A DNA stretch of 9,217 bases from Polynucleobacter sp. (GCA_020059445.1 JAGVCB010000136.1:1-9217); one strand, 5' to 3'; shown: positions 1 through 6,983, counted from the stretch's first letter. Numbers and translations are program-made. Notes: generated from the sequence alone by a model not told the origin.

Positions 1-245
1 GTCAATGCGATAGGATGGCATAAGGGAATTAAATCAGGACTCTTTTTGGTGGCTTGGATGGCCGCAATTCTGGCGATGCCCATCACATCACCTTTTTTGT
101 GACTTCCAGACATGACCATGTCGAAAGTGCTTTGTTGCATTTGTATACTGCCAGTAGCAGTTGCAATACGGTGTGTGTGAGCCTTTTGGCCCACATCTAC
201 CATGTGGGCTTGGCCAGTTTCGTCAAAATGAGTCAGTTTGTTCAT
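1..245 (-). CDS. moaC: MoaC, cyclic pyranopterin monophosphate synthase (5' part only)
   Basis: MoaC acts in the cytoplasm with MoaA in the first stage of molybdenum cofactor synthesis, turning the GTP-derived 3',8-cyclo-dihydro-GTP into cyclic pyranopterin monophosphate. Translating the minus strand from the ATG at 245 gives about 81 residues before the window edge. They begin [19 protein letters not shown], the usual MoaC N-terminus. The family motif KGD lies at 51-53 and LCHP at 75-78, so K51 and H77 fall at the numbers of the catalytic Lys and His of E. coli MoaC. An in-frame TAA a few codons upstream rules out a longer start. No clear Shine-Dalgarno is visible. The C-terminal half lies outside the window. 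It is divergent from bepA, with only 26 bp between start codons. The identification is firm; it is cut by the window edge and shows no damage. Confidence 0.95.
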   Translation of the reverse strand, partial: MNKLTHFDETGQAHMVDVGQKAHTHRIATATGSIQMQQSTFDMVMSGSHKKGDVMGIARIAAIQATKKSPDLIPLCHPIAL

Positions 246-271
246 GCGGTATTTGTACCATAATTAGGGAT

Positions 272-1921
272 ATGAATCGTAAAAAGAATAAAGTTGCGCA
301 GAAATTAATCGCGGGGTCCCTCGCTTTTATTTTCTATCCAAGCTGCTTATTGGCTCAAGTCGATAACAATCGAGTGGCGCAAGAGAATATTGATCGCACC
401 ATGCAGTCTCCCAGGGCTGGTTCTGAATTTGCGCCACCTAGTAAAAGAATCCAGCAGCCTCAATTGGTCTTACCTGATTTGGGGGATTCATCAAGTGCAG
501 CTCTATCCCCGATTGATGAAAGATTATTGGGTGAGCGCATCATGCGCGATATTCGCAGGGATCCAGATTATTCAAAGGATGCCGTTTTTCATGATTACCT
601 CAACACGGTAGGTCAGCATTTAATTGATACAGCTAAAAAGCAAAGTGTGGCTGGTTTAGATGGCAGAGGCAGCTTTGCCATTAATTTTGAATTATTTGGT
701 GTACGAGATAAGAGTATCAATGCCTTTGCTTTGCCAGGTGGTTTTATTGGTGTGCACACCGGTTTGATTGTTTCTGCAGAAACAGAGTCTGAATTAGCCT
801 CAGTGCTTGGCCATGAAATTGGCCACGTGACTCAAAAACACATTGCCCGCATGTTTAGTCAGCAAGGCACTAATTCAATGATTGCCTTGGCATCGATCAT
901 TTTGGCGGCAGTTGCGGCCAGCCGCAATCCAAACGCAGCCCAAGGTCTTGCTGTCGGTGGTCAAGCCTTGGCCATACAGAATCAGTTGGCTTATTCAAGA
1001 GATGCTGAGCGAGAAGCTGACCGAGTGGGTTTTCAGATTCTTCAAGCTGGTGGTTTTGATGTTCAAGGGATGCCAGACTTTTTCCAAAGAATGCAAAGAG
1101 CGAATAGCATCATGGAAAGCGGTGTGCCAGGTTATGTGCGCACTCACCCACTGACAACCGATCGTATTGCGGATATGCAAGACCGTGTGCGGGGGTTAGC
1201 TAAACCCAAGGTTCAATCATCCACGGAATTTTATTTATTAAAAGCGCGCGCTCGTTTGATACAAACCACCAGCTCAAGCAATTACCCTGAACTAAAGCAG
1301 TTTTACGAAAGTCTTGCTAGAAAAGCAGAACCTATCAAGCAATTGGAGGGTAACTATGGTTTGGCCTTATTGAGCTTAAAGCAGCAAAAAATAACGGATG
1401 CAGAATTTTATTTGCAGAAAAGCAAAGTGTTGATGCAAACGGTTTCTGCGCAAGGTTCTCCTGTGCAGCGCTCAAGCCTTTCTTTAGAGACAACTGCAAT
1501 TGATCTTTTGTTTGCTAAAGGCCAACACGCTGAAGGGCTCAAGCAAATTACTCAAATCAAGTCTACCTACCCGCAATCAAGGGCGCTGAATATTTTGACA
1601 GTTGAAGGACAGTTAAAAACTCGTCAGTATGATCAAGCGATCAATTGGCTAAAAATTCAAACAAGAGCACAGCCAGAAAATTCAATATGGTGGGACCTGC
1701 TCGCAAGAGCCTATGCTCAATCAGGTAAAAGAGCGCTTCAGCATGGCGCCTTGGCAGAGAAGTATGTTGCTGATGGCGCATGGGTTGCTGCCATTGAGCA
1801 GATGCGTTTAGCTAAGCTTGCAGGAGATGCTGATTTTTATCAGTCTTCAGAGATTGATGCTCGCGCCAGACAAATTCAGGACTTATACCGCCAAGAACTT
1901 ATTCAACAAAAACAAAAATAG
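272..1921 (+). CDS. bepA: BepA-type periplasmic M48 metalloprotease with TPR domain
   Basis: BepA (YfgC) is a periplasmic zinc protease and chaperone that promotes LptD and BAM substrate assembly and degrades stalled outer-membrane proteins. The 549-residue product opens with a Sec signal peptide: a Lys/Arg-rich start, a hydrophobic core at about 13-25, and probable cleavage near LLA-Q at about 28. The M48 domain has HEIGH at 181-185 (zinc ligands H181 and H185, catalytic E182) and the third-ligand motif EREAD at about 246-250. A THPLTTDRI segment near 291-299 matches the place of the regulatory His switch (H246) of E. coli BepA. The C-terminal ~230 residues resemble the BepA TPR array, including a WDLLA repeat. 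Residue order follows E. coli BepA (487 aa) from LPDLG onward, so orthology is likely; the extra length is mostly N-terminal linker and TPR insertions. The frame stays open upstream to 161, but that part overlaps moaC and would put the signal peptide internally, so the ATG at 272 is preferred. An AGGGA lies just 1 nt before it, unusually close. Confidence 0.92.
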   Translation: MNRKKNKVAQKLIAGSLAFIFYPSCLLAQVDNNRVAQENIDRTMQSPRAGSEFAPPSKRIQQPQLVLPDLGDSSSAALSPIDERLLGERIMRDIRRDPDYSKDAVFHDYLNTVGQHLIDTAKKQSVAGLDGRGSFAINFELFGVRDKSINAFALPGGFIGVHTGLIVSAETESELASVLGHEIGHVTQKHIARMFSQQGTNSMIALASIILAAVAASRNPNAAQGLAVGGQALAIQNQLAYSRDAEREADRVGFQILQAGGFDVQGMPDFFQRMQRANSIMESGVPGYVRTHPLTTDRIADMQDRVRGLAKPKVQSSTEFYLLKARARLIQTTSSSNYPELKQFYESLARKAEPIKQLEGNYGLALLSLKQQKITDAEFYLQKSKVLMQTVSAQGSPVQRSSLSLETTAIDLLFAKGQHAEGLKQITQIKSTYPQSRALNILTVEGQLKTRQYDQAINWLKIQTRAQPENSIWWDLLARAYAQSGKRALQHGALAEKYVADGAWVAAIEQMRLAKLAGDADFYQSSEIDARARQIQDLYRQELIQQKQK

Positions 1922-1936
1922 CTCTTAAAGTTATTT
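1903..1936 (-). terminator. weak intrinsic terminator candidate for the ilvE-waaF operon
   Basis: On the minus strand an AU-rich imperfect hairpin (arms AAATA and TATTT plus an inner CTT/GAG step, spanning 1916-1936) is followed by a T-rich run TATTTTTGTTTTTG. It lies at the junction of the convergent bepA and NTF2-like genes and overlaps the last bases of bepA. The stem has few GC pairs, so it would be a weak terminator. On the plus strand no T tract follows, so it would not serve bepA. This is inference from sequence shape only. Confidence 0.3.
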
Positions 1937-1938
1937 GA

Positions 1939-2373
1939 TCAGTGGAAGCCGTGAATGGTACTTGGCAACTGAATGTGTTCTTCTTGAGCTGGGCTTGTGT
2001 GAATATGGGCAATTCTCCAACCCATCGGACCTTGAACCAAAATGTAGGTGAAGTTCAAGAAAAATTCTGGCTCAATTTGTTCAGCTTCTAAACGGACAGC
2101 TTCAGTTGAGTCAAAGAAAGATATGCCGATACCTGTGTGTCCAATCACTTGAATTGGGTCGAGCCATAAAAAGTGATCTTCAAGTATTTTTTTCAATCCC
2201 TCGCGAAGCTCAGCATGGCCACTCAAACGTTTACCACCGGGCAGAATACAAGTGATCGAATCTTCATCCATCCAAAGATCAATGGATCCATCCAAGTCAT
2301 TGCGATGCAATGATTCTCGCCATGCTTCGATGACTTCTTCTGGCATTTGAAACAATCTGGCTTGACTTGGCAT
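1939..2373 (-). CDS. NTF2/SnoaL-like domain protein of unknown function
   Basis: This 144-residue protein probably has one cytoplasmic NTF2-like (SnoaL_3/DUF4440-type) cone-shaped fold. The signs are an N-terminal helix with EVIEAWRESL at about 13-22, the acidic LWMDEDS segment near 33-39, a GHAELREGL helix at about 52-60, and the closing strand GWRIAHIHTSP at 118-128, a typical end for this fold. No signal peptide or membrane segment is seen. The fold is used by enzymes such as ketosteroid isomerase and by non-catalytic binding proteins, so no reaction can be named. H123 and H125 and the many acidic residues facing the cavity are worth noting. It is the last gene of the minus-strand run, 7 bp after waaF, and has no clear Shine-Dalgarno, so translation may depend on coupling to waaF. 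The ATG at 2373 is chosen; a second ATG nine codons later is possible. Nothing links it directly to LPS synthesis except position. Confidence 0.8.
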   Translation of the reverse strand: MPSQARLFQMPEEVIEAWRESLHRNDLDGSIDLWMDEDSITCILPGGKRLSGHAELREGLKKILEDHFLWLDPIQVIGHTGIGISFFDSTEAVRLEAEQIEPEFFLNFTYILVQGPMGWRIAHIHTSPAQEEHIQLPSTIHGFH

Positions 2374-2380
2374 GGTATTT

Positions 2381-3397
2381 TTAATGAGTTAGTTGATTGA
2401 TGGAGTTTAGGACTTCTTTTACTTTTATGTCTACTAAACATTTCAAGTGACCCAGAGGGCAGGTTCTCTTAAAGCAGGGGCTGCATTCAAGGTGTAACCA
2501 ATGAATTGCAGCAAGCTTGGATAGCGGTGGCGTATGCCTTGGATCACTGGAGCCAAAAATAGCTACTTGCGGGCGTCTAAATGCCGCCGCAATGTGCATC
2601 AAGCCAGAATCATTGCTGATCACTGCGGTGGCATTGCTGATCGCTGCCATAGCCTCCTCAAGGCTGGTTTGACCACACCAATTGATCACTTTGTTTGAAT
2701 GAGTGCTCATTGCGGCAATATCACTGCCAATCGAAAACTCTTTCTTACTGCCCAAAATCACCACCAAAGCATTTTCTTTTGTTTCGATGATATTTTTGGC
2801 TAATTGGCCAAAATGTTCGATTGGCCATTGTTTCGCTGGACCATATTCAGCTCCAGGACACAGAACATAAAGATCTTGGTGCCTCTGAATTTTTTGAAGC
2901 GCTTGCTGACTATCGGTGATCATTGCATCGGGCAGCGATAGATGTGGCTGAGGCACTTCCGACAAAGTATTGTCTGATAGCGCAAAGTAATGGCTCGACA
3001 TTGGTGGGCGATGTGAGCGTGATGGATTTTTAAGTGCTTGATTGATGAGTCCCCAACGCATTTCACCTTGGTAGCCAATTCTGTGAGGAATCTTGGCAAG
3101 CCAAGGAATCAGAGCTGATTTAAAACTATTGGGTAAAACATAAGCATGGGTGTAAGCGCTCAAAGCCAATTGTTTCGCAAGAGCTTTACGCTCTTTCCAT
3201 TGCAATGCCCCATGTTGAAAGTCAGCGGTGATGATCTGATCAACAGCAGGTATTGCTTTCATGATGCTGGCAACCCAAGGGGTCGCTAAAACATCGATCT
3301 GACAGCTGGGATTATTTTTTTTAAGTTGAGATATCAGAGGTTCAGTCATCACTGCATCGCCAATCCAATTGGGTGCAATCATGAGTATCTTCACCAT
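2381..3397 (-). CDS. waaF: ADP-heptose:LPS heptosyltransferase II (WaaF)
   Basis: WaaF is a GT9-family, GT-B-fold enzyme on the cytoplasmic side of the inner membrane. It adds the second L-glycero-D-manno-heptose from ADP-heptose to the LPS inner core. The 338-residue product starts with the Rossmann strand ILMIAPNWIGDAVM; D13 matches the proposed catalytic base of the WaaC/WaaF family. The C-terminal nucleotide-sugar half shows CPGAEYGPAKQWP at 180-192, SNDSGLMHIAAA at 261-272, and the FGSSDPRHTPP loop at about 281-291. A late cysteine cluster (C305, C308, C313, C320) with PLGH is common in this subfamily as I remember it. The frame continues upstream by 23 codons, but these overlap the zinc-finger gene and precede the conserved start, so the ATG at 3397 is used. 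It begins one base after the upstream gene's TAA, which points to translational coupling. WaaF is favoured over WaaC or RfaQ by the WIGDAVM and CPGAEYGPAKQWP motifs. Confidence 0.95.
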   Translation of the reverse strand: MVKILMIAPNWIGDAVMTEPLISQLKKNNPSCQIDVLATPWVASIMKAIPAVDQIITADFQHGALQWKERKALAKQLALSAYTHAYVLPNSFKSALIPWLAKIPHRIGYQGEMRWGLINQALKNPSRSHRPPMSSHYFALSDNTLSEVPQPHLSLPDAMITDSQQALQKIQRHQDLYVLCPGAEYGPAKQWPIEHFGQLAKNIIETKENALVVILGSKKEFSIGSDIAAMSTHSNKVINWCGQTSLEEAMAAISNATAVISNDSGLMHIAAAFRRPQVAIFGSSDPRHTPPLSKLAAIHWLHLECSPCFKRTCPLGHLKCLVDIKVKEVLNSINQLTH

Positions 3398-3398
3398 C

Positions 3399-3593
3399 TT
3401 AGTGACCGTGCGGCTTTGTGCCAGGTATAAGCTCATACTCAGTGCCGCAGTATGGGCACTTGGCATGGCCAGTCGTTAACACATCTAGAAAGACGCGAGG
3501 GTGCATGCTCCAGGCTGGAGAGTTGTTGTTAGGGCAGTGAAGAGGTAAATCTTTTGTGCCATTCACTTTGATAACGCTTTGCTGATTCATCAT
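3399..3593 (-). CDS. small CHCC-type zinc-finger protein
   Basis: A 64-residue protein of the zf-CHCC family (Pfam zf-CHCC), whose eukaryotic relative is the complex I subunit NDUFS6. The probable zinc ligands are C20 (in DLPLHC), H31 (in HPRVFLD), C46 and C49 (in CPYCGTEYEL). The spacing and the LPLHCP and HPRVFLD blocks are characteristic. Its bacterial role is not well established; a link to respiratory complex assembly is possible by homology only. Two adjacent ATG codons start the frame (3593 and 3590). A GAGG at 3596-3599 (minus strand) sits 2 nt from the first and 5 nt from the second, so the second may be the real start. It lies 22 bp after ilvE and its TAA is one base before the waaF ATG. 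No signal peptide is seen. The poorly conserved His-rich tail PHGH is probably not functional. Confidence 0.88.
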   Translation of the reverse strand: MMNQQSVIKVNGTKDLPLHCPNNNSPAWSMHPRVFLDVLTTGHAKCPYCGTEYELIPGTKPHGH

Positions 3594-3615
3594 GACCTCG
3601 GCTATCTGAGTGTTT

Positions 3616-4536
3616 TTAAACCACCGTTAACCAGTGACGATATTTATCGCTCTTACCAGCTACTGCATCAAAGAATATTTGTTGAATTTTTGTGGTGATT
3701 GGACCGCGTGTGCCGTCACCGATGATGCGATCATCAAGTTCACGAATCGGTGTTACTTCAGCAGCTGTGCCAGTGAAGAATGCCTCATCGCAGCAATACA
3801 TCTCGTCGCGGGTGATGCGCTTTTCTTTAATTTCAATACCAAGATCTTTAGCGATCGTAAAAATGGCATCACGGGTAATGCCGTCCAAACATGAAGCCAA
3901 GTCAGGTGTGTAAATGATGCCATCTCTAACGATGAACACGTTCTCGCCTGAGCCTTCTGAAACATAACCATCTGTGTCTAGAAGAAGTGCTTCGTCGTAA
4001 CCTTGCGCAGTCACTTCTTGGTTGGCGAGAATTGAGTTGATGTAGTAACCAGAAGCTTTGGCTCTCACCAAAGAAACGTTCACATGATGTCTGGTGAATG
4101 AAGATACCTTGACGCGAATACCTTTATTCAAGCCATCTTCACCTAGGTATGCGCCCCACTCCCATGCAGCAATTGCAGCGTGAATTGAATTACTTCTTGC
4201 AGAAATACCTAGTTTTTCAGAGCCAATCCAAACAATTGGACGAATGTAGCAAGACGCCAATTTATTTTCTTTAACAACTTCAACAATTGCATTTGCAATC
4301 TGCTCTTCGGTGTAGTTCATCTTCATTTGGAAGATTTTTGCTGAATTGAACAAGCGACGTGTGTGCTCTTTCAAACGGAAGATCGCTGGACCTGCATCGG
4401 TCTTGTAGGCTCTGACGCCTTCAAAAACACCCATGCCATAGTGAAGAGTGTGAGTTAACACATGGATGTTTGCGTCTCTCCAAGGGACCATCTTGCCGTC
4501 CATCCAAATAAAGCCATCACGATTTGCCATTGACAT
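3616..4536 (-). CDS. ilvE: branched-chain amino acid aminotransferase (IlvE)
   Basis: A fold-type IV PLP aminotransferase that interconverts leucine, isoleucine and valine with their 2-oxo acids using glutamate/2-oxoglutarate in the cytoplasm. It is the last step of branched-chain amino acid synthesis. The 306-residue length is the normal bacterial size. Visible marks are HTLHYGMGVFEGVRAY at 29-44, the PLP lysine K160 within VRAKASGYYINS, EGSGENVF at 194-201, and the phosphate-binding FFTGTAAEVTPI at 253-264. The tyrosine/glycine pattern YGMGVFEG is that of BCAT rather than D-amino acid aminotransferase or ADC lyase. An AGGA lies 8 nt before the ATG at 4536, a good Shine-Dalgarno. It heads the minus-strand operon and is divergent from azlCD, a likely branched-chain amino acid exporter. 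Confidence 0.96.
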   Translation of the reverse strand: MSMANRDGFIWMDGKMVPWRDANIHVLTHTLHYGMGVFEGVRAYKTDAGPAIFRLKEHTRRLFNSAKIFQMKMNYTEEQIANAIVEVVKENKLASCYIRPIVWIGSEKLGISARSNSIHAAIAAWEWGAYLGEDGLNKGIRVKVSSFTRHHVNVSLVRAKASGYYINSILANQEVTAQGYDEALLLDTDGYVSEGSGENVFIVRDGIIYTPDLASCLDGITRDAIFTIAKDLGIEIKEKRITRDEMYCCDEAFFTGTAAEVTPIRELDDRIIGDGTRGPITTKIQQIFFDAVAGKSDKYRHWLTVV

Positions 4537-4544
4537 GGTTTGTT

Positions 4545-4548
4545 TCCT
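4545..4548 (-). promoter_or_regulatory. ribosome binding site of ilvE
   Basis: AGGA on the minus strand, 8 nt before the ilvE ATG. The spacing supports the first ATG; for a second in-frame ATG two codons later the gap would be 14 nt. Confidence 0.7.
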
Positions 4549-4573
4549 AAATTCTGAGAAAAATGCGGTTGAA

Positions 4574-4613
4574 TCATCATTGTAAAACAGCCACAGGTAG
4601 ATGGCTATGATGA
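4574..4613. promoter_or_regulatory. bulged inverted repeat in the ilvE/azlC divergent control region
   Basis: Outer arms TCATCAT (4574-4580) and ATGATGA (4607-4613) are complementary. Inner arms AGCCA (4589-4593) and TGGCT (4602-4606) are also complementary around an 8-nt loop. The right arms abut; the left arms are separated by an 8-nt unpaired stretch, TGTAAAAC. It could form a bulged RNA hairpin in the ilvE leader, or be a protein-binding site overlapping the azlC -35 region. The dyad is seen directly; its function is inferred. Confidence 0.4.
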
Positions 4614-4635
4614 AGACATCTGTGCTCCCTATAAT
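4607..4635 (+). promoter_or_regulatory. azlC promoter candidate with perfect -10 box
   Basis: TATAAT at 4630-4635 matches the sigma-70 -10 consensus exactly. The hexamer 17 bp upstream (ATGATG, 4607-4612) is a poor -35, so an activator or another contact may be needed. The start site predicted around 4642 would leave a leader of about 24 nt before the GTG of azlC, which fits that start. Confidence 0.5.
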
Positions 4636-4665
4636 TAAAGATTCTCAAAGACGACTCAATTCATA

Positions 4666-5379
4666 GTGACCTGGCTCTCAAACAACAAAAAACACCTGCT
4701 TGAAGGCAGTAAAACCATGTCAAAAGCTGGTTTTGCGATCTTCACTTGGGCATTGGTGACTGGTATGGCCATGGCTGAATCGAGTTTGACCACGTGGCAA
4801 GCCATTGGAATGTCATTGTTGGTTTACGCTGGTTCTGCACAATTAGCTGCCTTACCCTTGATGGCCGGTGATTTCCCTTTCTGGACCATTTTTTTAACGG
4901 CTGCCGTGGTTAATTTGAGATTTGTTATTTTCAGCGCTGGTTTACAACCGTTTTTTAGAGATAGAACGCTTTGGAAGCGTTCTATTTTGGGTTATCTGAA
5001 CGGAGATCTGACCTTTGCTCTTTTGATGTCTCGTTATCCACAATATCGAGCCGATCCATCCCACTTGCCATTTTTCTTAGGTATGTCTCTGACCAACTGG
5101 ACAATATGGCAAACAGGGTCTTTGGTGGGGATATTTCTTGCTGGAGCGGTCCCAGATGCATGGGGTTTGGGCTTTGCTGGAACATTGGCATTGATCGCCA
5201 TCTTGTTACCGATGTTAGATGGTTTATCTATGCGATTGGCAGCCCTGACTGCTTTGGTGGTGGCATTAGCGGCCAACGACCTGCCCTATAAATTGAGCAT
5301 TGTTTTGGCAGTTTTGGCAGCTATCGCAGTTGGTATTGCGTCTGATCGTCTCATCAGACAGAGGAGGGGGGCATCATGA
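4666..5379 (+). CDS. azlC: AzlC-family branched-chain amino acid exporter large subunit
   Basis: AzlC proteins form a two-part inner-membrane exporter with AzlD. In characterised members (B. subtilis AzlCD, E. coli YgaZH, C. glutamicum BrnFE) the substrates are branched-chain amino acids, and for BrnFE also methionine. The 237-residue product is strongly hydrophobic with several membrane segments, clearest near 21-36, 44-66, 72-92, 135-160, 168-184 and 190-225. It carries the family signature MSLLVYAGSAQLAALPLM at 49-66 and the NLRFVIFSAGLQP region near 83-95. The frame can begin at GTG 4666 or ATG 4717. The segment LLEGSKTMSKAGF aligns in character with the FLRG...P start of relatives, and a TATAAT box sits at the right distance, so GTG is preferred. 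A GAAGG 10 nt before ATG 4717 keeps the shorter start possible. azlD overlaps the stop codon. The exact substrate is inferred from family and from the ilvE neighbour. Confidence 0.88.
   Translation: MTWLSNNKKHLLEGSKTMSKAGFAIFTWALVTGMAMAESSLTTWQAIGMSLLVYAGSAQLAALPLMAGDFPFWTIFLTAAVVNLRFVIFSAGLQPFFRDRTLWKRSILGYLNGDLTFALLMSRYPQYRADPSHLPFFLGMSLTNWTIWQTGSLVGIFLAGAVPDAWGLGFAGTLALIAILLPMLDGLSMRLAALTALVVALAANDLPYKLSIVLAVLAAIAVGIASDRLIRQRRGAS
5361..5370 (+). promoter_or_regulatory. strong ribosome binding site of azlD
   Basis: GAGGAGGGGG lies inside the end of azlC, 5 nt before the azlD ATG at 5376. It is the clearest Shine-Dalgarno in the window. It suggests azlD is translated well in its own right as well as by coupling across the ATGA overlap. 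Confidence 0.75.
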
Positions 5380-5702
5380 GCCCATTCGATAGTTGGATTG
5401 TGATTATCGGCTTGATGGTGGTGACCTTGATCACTCGAAGCTTCTTTTTGCTCATTGGTGAACGAATGGAGCTATCAGAAACAGTTCAAAATGCCCTCAG
5501 GTATGCGCCTGCAGCCGCTTTGGTAGCAATTATTGCCCCTGAAATCTTTGTGACCCAGACACTCACCCCATCGGAAGTGACCACTCCTCAGTTTTGGGGA
5601 GGTGCTGCCTCTTTTCTAGCGTTTTTAGTTACAAGAAGTATGTTTTTGACCATTGTTTTGGGAATGTTGGTTTTTGCCTTGGTGGGCTTGATTGGGTCTT
5701 AA
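5376..5702 (+). CDS. azlD: AzlD-family branched-chain amino acid exporter small subunit
   Basis: The small membrane partner of AzlC, needed with it for export of branched-chain amino acids in characterised relatives. The 108-residue length is normal. Four hydrophobic segments are visible, at about 7-27, 43-62, 73-90 and 90-107. The family block ALRYAPAAALVAIIAPEIF falls at 40-58; its RY-PAA-L core is the best AzlD mark. The start ATG overlaps the azlC stop (ATGA) and is preceded by a purine-rich Shine-Dalgarno. The two genes clearly form an operon. The 66-bp gap to pgk holds its own candidate -10 box and no convincing terminator, so read-through into pgk is possible. Confidence 0.9.
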   Translation: MSPFDSWIVIIGLMVVTLITRSFFLLIGERMELSETVQNALRYAPAAALVAIIAPEIFVTQTLTPSEVTTPQFWGGAASFLAFLVTRSMFLTIVLGMLVFALVGLIGS

Positions 5703-5730
5703 AAAACCGTCCAATTGAGCTGTAAAAAGG

Positions 5731-5736
5731 TAAAAT
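5731..5736 (+). promoter_or_regulatory. candidate -10 box upstream of pgk
   Basis: TAAAAT (5 of 6 matches to the -10 consensus) lies 32 bp before the pgk ATG, giving a possible leader of about 26 nt. No good -35 lies 16-18 bp upstream, so this is only a weak prediction. Confidence 0.3.
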
Positions 5737-5768
5737 CTGACTTTCTTGTCTTTTGTCGAATATTCGCT

Positions 5769-6983
5769 ATGCCAGGCACATCAAAACTTCAATTTAATCG
5801 CCTTTCCGCCTTGGCCGCCAATGGCCAGCTAAAAGGTAAAAGGGTGTTCATCCGGGCTGATTTAAATGTTCCCCAAGACGAGGCAGGCAATATCACTGAG
5901 GACACTCGAATCAGAGCTTCTATTCCCGCCATTAAGCTGGCTTTAGAAGGAGGTGCGGCAGTGATGGTGACATCTCACTTGGGTCGACCAACGGAAGGCG
6001 AATTCAAAGCTGAAGATACTTTGGCCCCAGTTGCAGACAGAATTGCAGAATTGATGGAGCGCAAAGTTCCGTTGATCAGTCACTGGGTTGAAGGTGGTTT
6101 TGAAGTTGAACCAGGTGACTTGGTACTTTTGGAAAATTGCCGTCTTAATAAGGGTGAGAAGAAAAACAATGATGAGTTGGCTCAGAAAATGGCCAGCTTG
6201 TGTGATGTTTATGTGAATGACGCATTCGGTACAGCTCATCGCGCTGAAGCTACCACTCATGGCATGGCTAAATTTGCACCGGTTGCTTGTGCAGGTCCTT
6301 TGATGGCAGCTGAGCTTGATGCATTGGGTAAAGCATTGACGGATCCAAAGCGTCCTTTGGTGGCGATTGTTGCAGGATCAAAAGTTTCAACAAAATTAAC
6401 AATACTTAAATCATTGGCAGAAAAAGTTGATCAATTGATCGTGGGTGGCGGTATTGCCAACACTTTCATGTTGGCAGCGGGCTTACCAATTGGAAGATCT
6501 TTGGCTGAGCCAGATTTGATCAATGAGGCAAAAGCCATCATTGACTTGATGGCCAAGCGTGGTGCCAGTGTGCCTATTCCTGTGGACGTGGTGGTTGCCA
6601 ACGAGTTATCACCTTTGGCGCGAGCCAACAGAGTAGCGTCAAGCGATGTTCAGCCAGATGACATGATTTTGGACGTGGGTCCAAAAACATCAGCTGAACT
6701 GACCAGCATCATTGCGCACGCTGGAACCATTGTTTGGAACGGTCCAATTGGTGTTTTTGAAATTGATCAATTTGGTGGCGGTACCAAAATGTTGGCTGCT
6801 GCGATTGCGCACTCTCCAGCATTCTCAATCGCTGGTGGTGGTGATACCTTGGCAGCGATTGCCAAGTACGGTATTGAAAAACAAGTCGACTATATTTCTA
6901 CTGGCGGCGGTGCTTTCTTGGAATTCTTAGAAGGTAAAACTTTGCCAGCCTTTGCTATCTTGTCAGAAAGAGCGGATAAATAA
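5769..6983 (+). CDS. pgk: phosphoglycerate kinase
   Basis: Cytoplasmic enzyme that transfers phosphate between 1,3-bisphosphoglycerate and ADP, reversible in glycolysis, gluconeogenesis and the Calvin cycle. The 404-residue product has the normal length. Marks in order are [13 protein letters not shown] near 23-35, a TSHLGRP substrate motif, [29 protein letters not shown], the KVSTKLTIL lysine region, [18 protein letters not shown], and the nucleotide loop GGGDTLAAI towards the C-terminus, followed by [13 protein letters not shown]. The frame is open upstream to a TTG at 5715, but the added 18 residues do not look like Pgk, so ATG 5769 (MPGTSKLQF) is preferred. No clear Shine-Dalgarno precedes it. 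The stop codon overlaps the pyk start (TAATG). The aldolase downstream shows the same lower-glycolysis/gluconeogenesis context. Confidence 0.97.
   Translation: MPGTSKLQFNRLSALAANGQLKGKRVFIRADLNVPQDEAGNITEDTRIRASIPAIKLALEGGAAVMVTSHLGRPTEGEFKAEDTLAPVADRIAELMERKVPLISHWVEGGFEVEPGDLVLLENCRLNKGEKKNNDELAQKMASLCDVYVNDAFGTAHRAEATTHGMAKFAPVACAGPLMAAELDALGKALTDPKRPLVAIVAGSKVSTKLTILKSLAEKVDQLIVGGGIANTFMLAAGLPIGRSLAEPDLINEAKAIIDLMAKRGASVPIPVDVVVANELSPLARANRVASSDVQPDDMILDVGPKTSAELTSIIAHAGTIVWNGPIGVFEIDQFGGGTKMLAAAIAHSPAFSIAGGGDTLAAIAKYGIEKQVDYISTGGGAFLEFLEGKTLPAFAILSERADK

Noticed and set aside
161..271. In-frame upstream extension of bepA from ATG 161
   Set aside because: It overlaps moaC on the other strand, has no relation to BepA proteins and would bury the signal peptide. 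The ATG at 272 begins a proper signal sequence.
3398..3466. Longer waaF start
   Set aside because: The 23 extra codons lie within the zinc-finger gene and come before the conserved WaaF start MVKILMIAPNWIG.
3634..3971. Several open frames inside ilvE on both strands
   Set aside because: They are shadows of the ilvE reading frame without recognisable protein features or ribosome sites.
5691..5715. ATTGG...CCAAT inverted repeat after azlD, considered as a terminator
   Set aside because: The stem is only 5 bp with a 15-nt loop and has no following T run; an intrinsic terminator cannot be supported.
5715..5768. TTG start giving Pgk 18 extra residues
   Set aside because: The added residues are unlike Pgk N-termini, the start is a TTG, and the candidate -10 box falls inside it.
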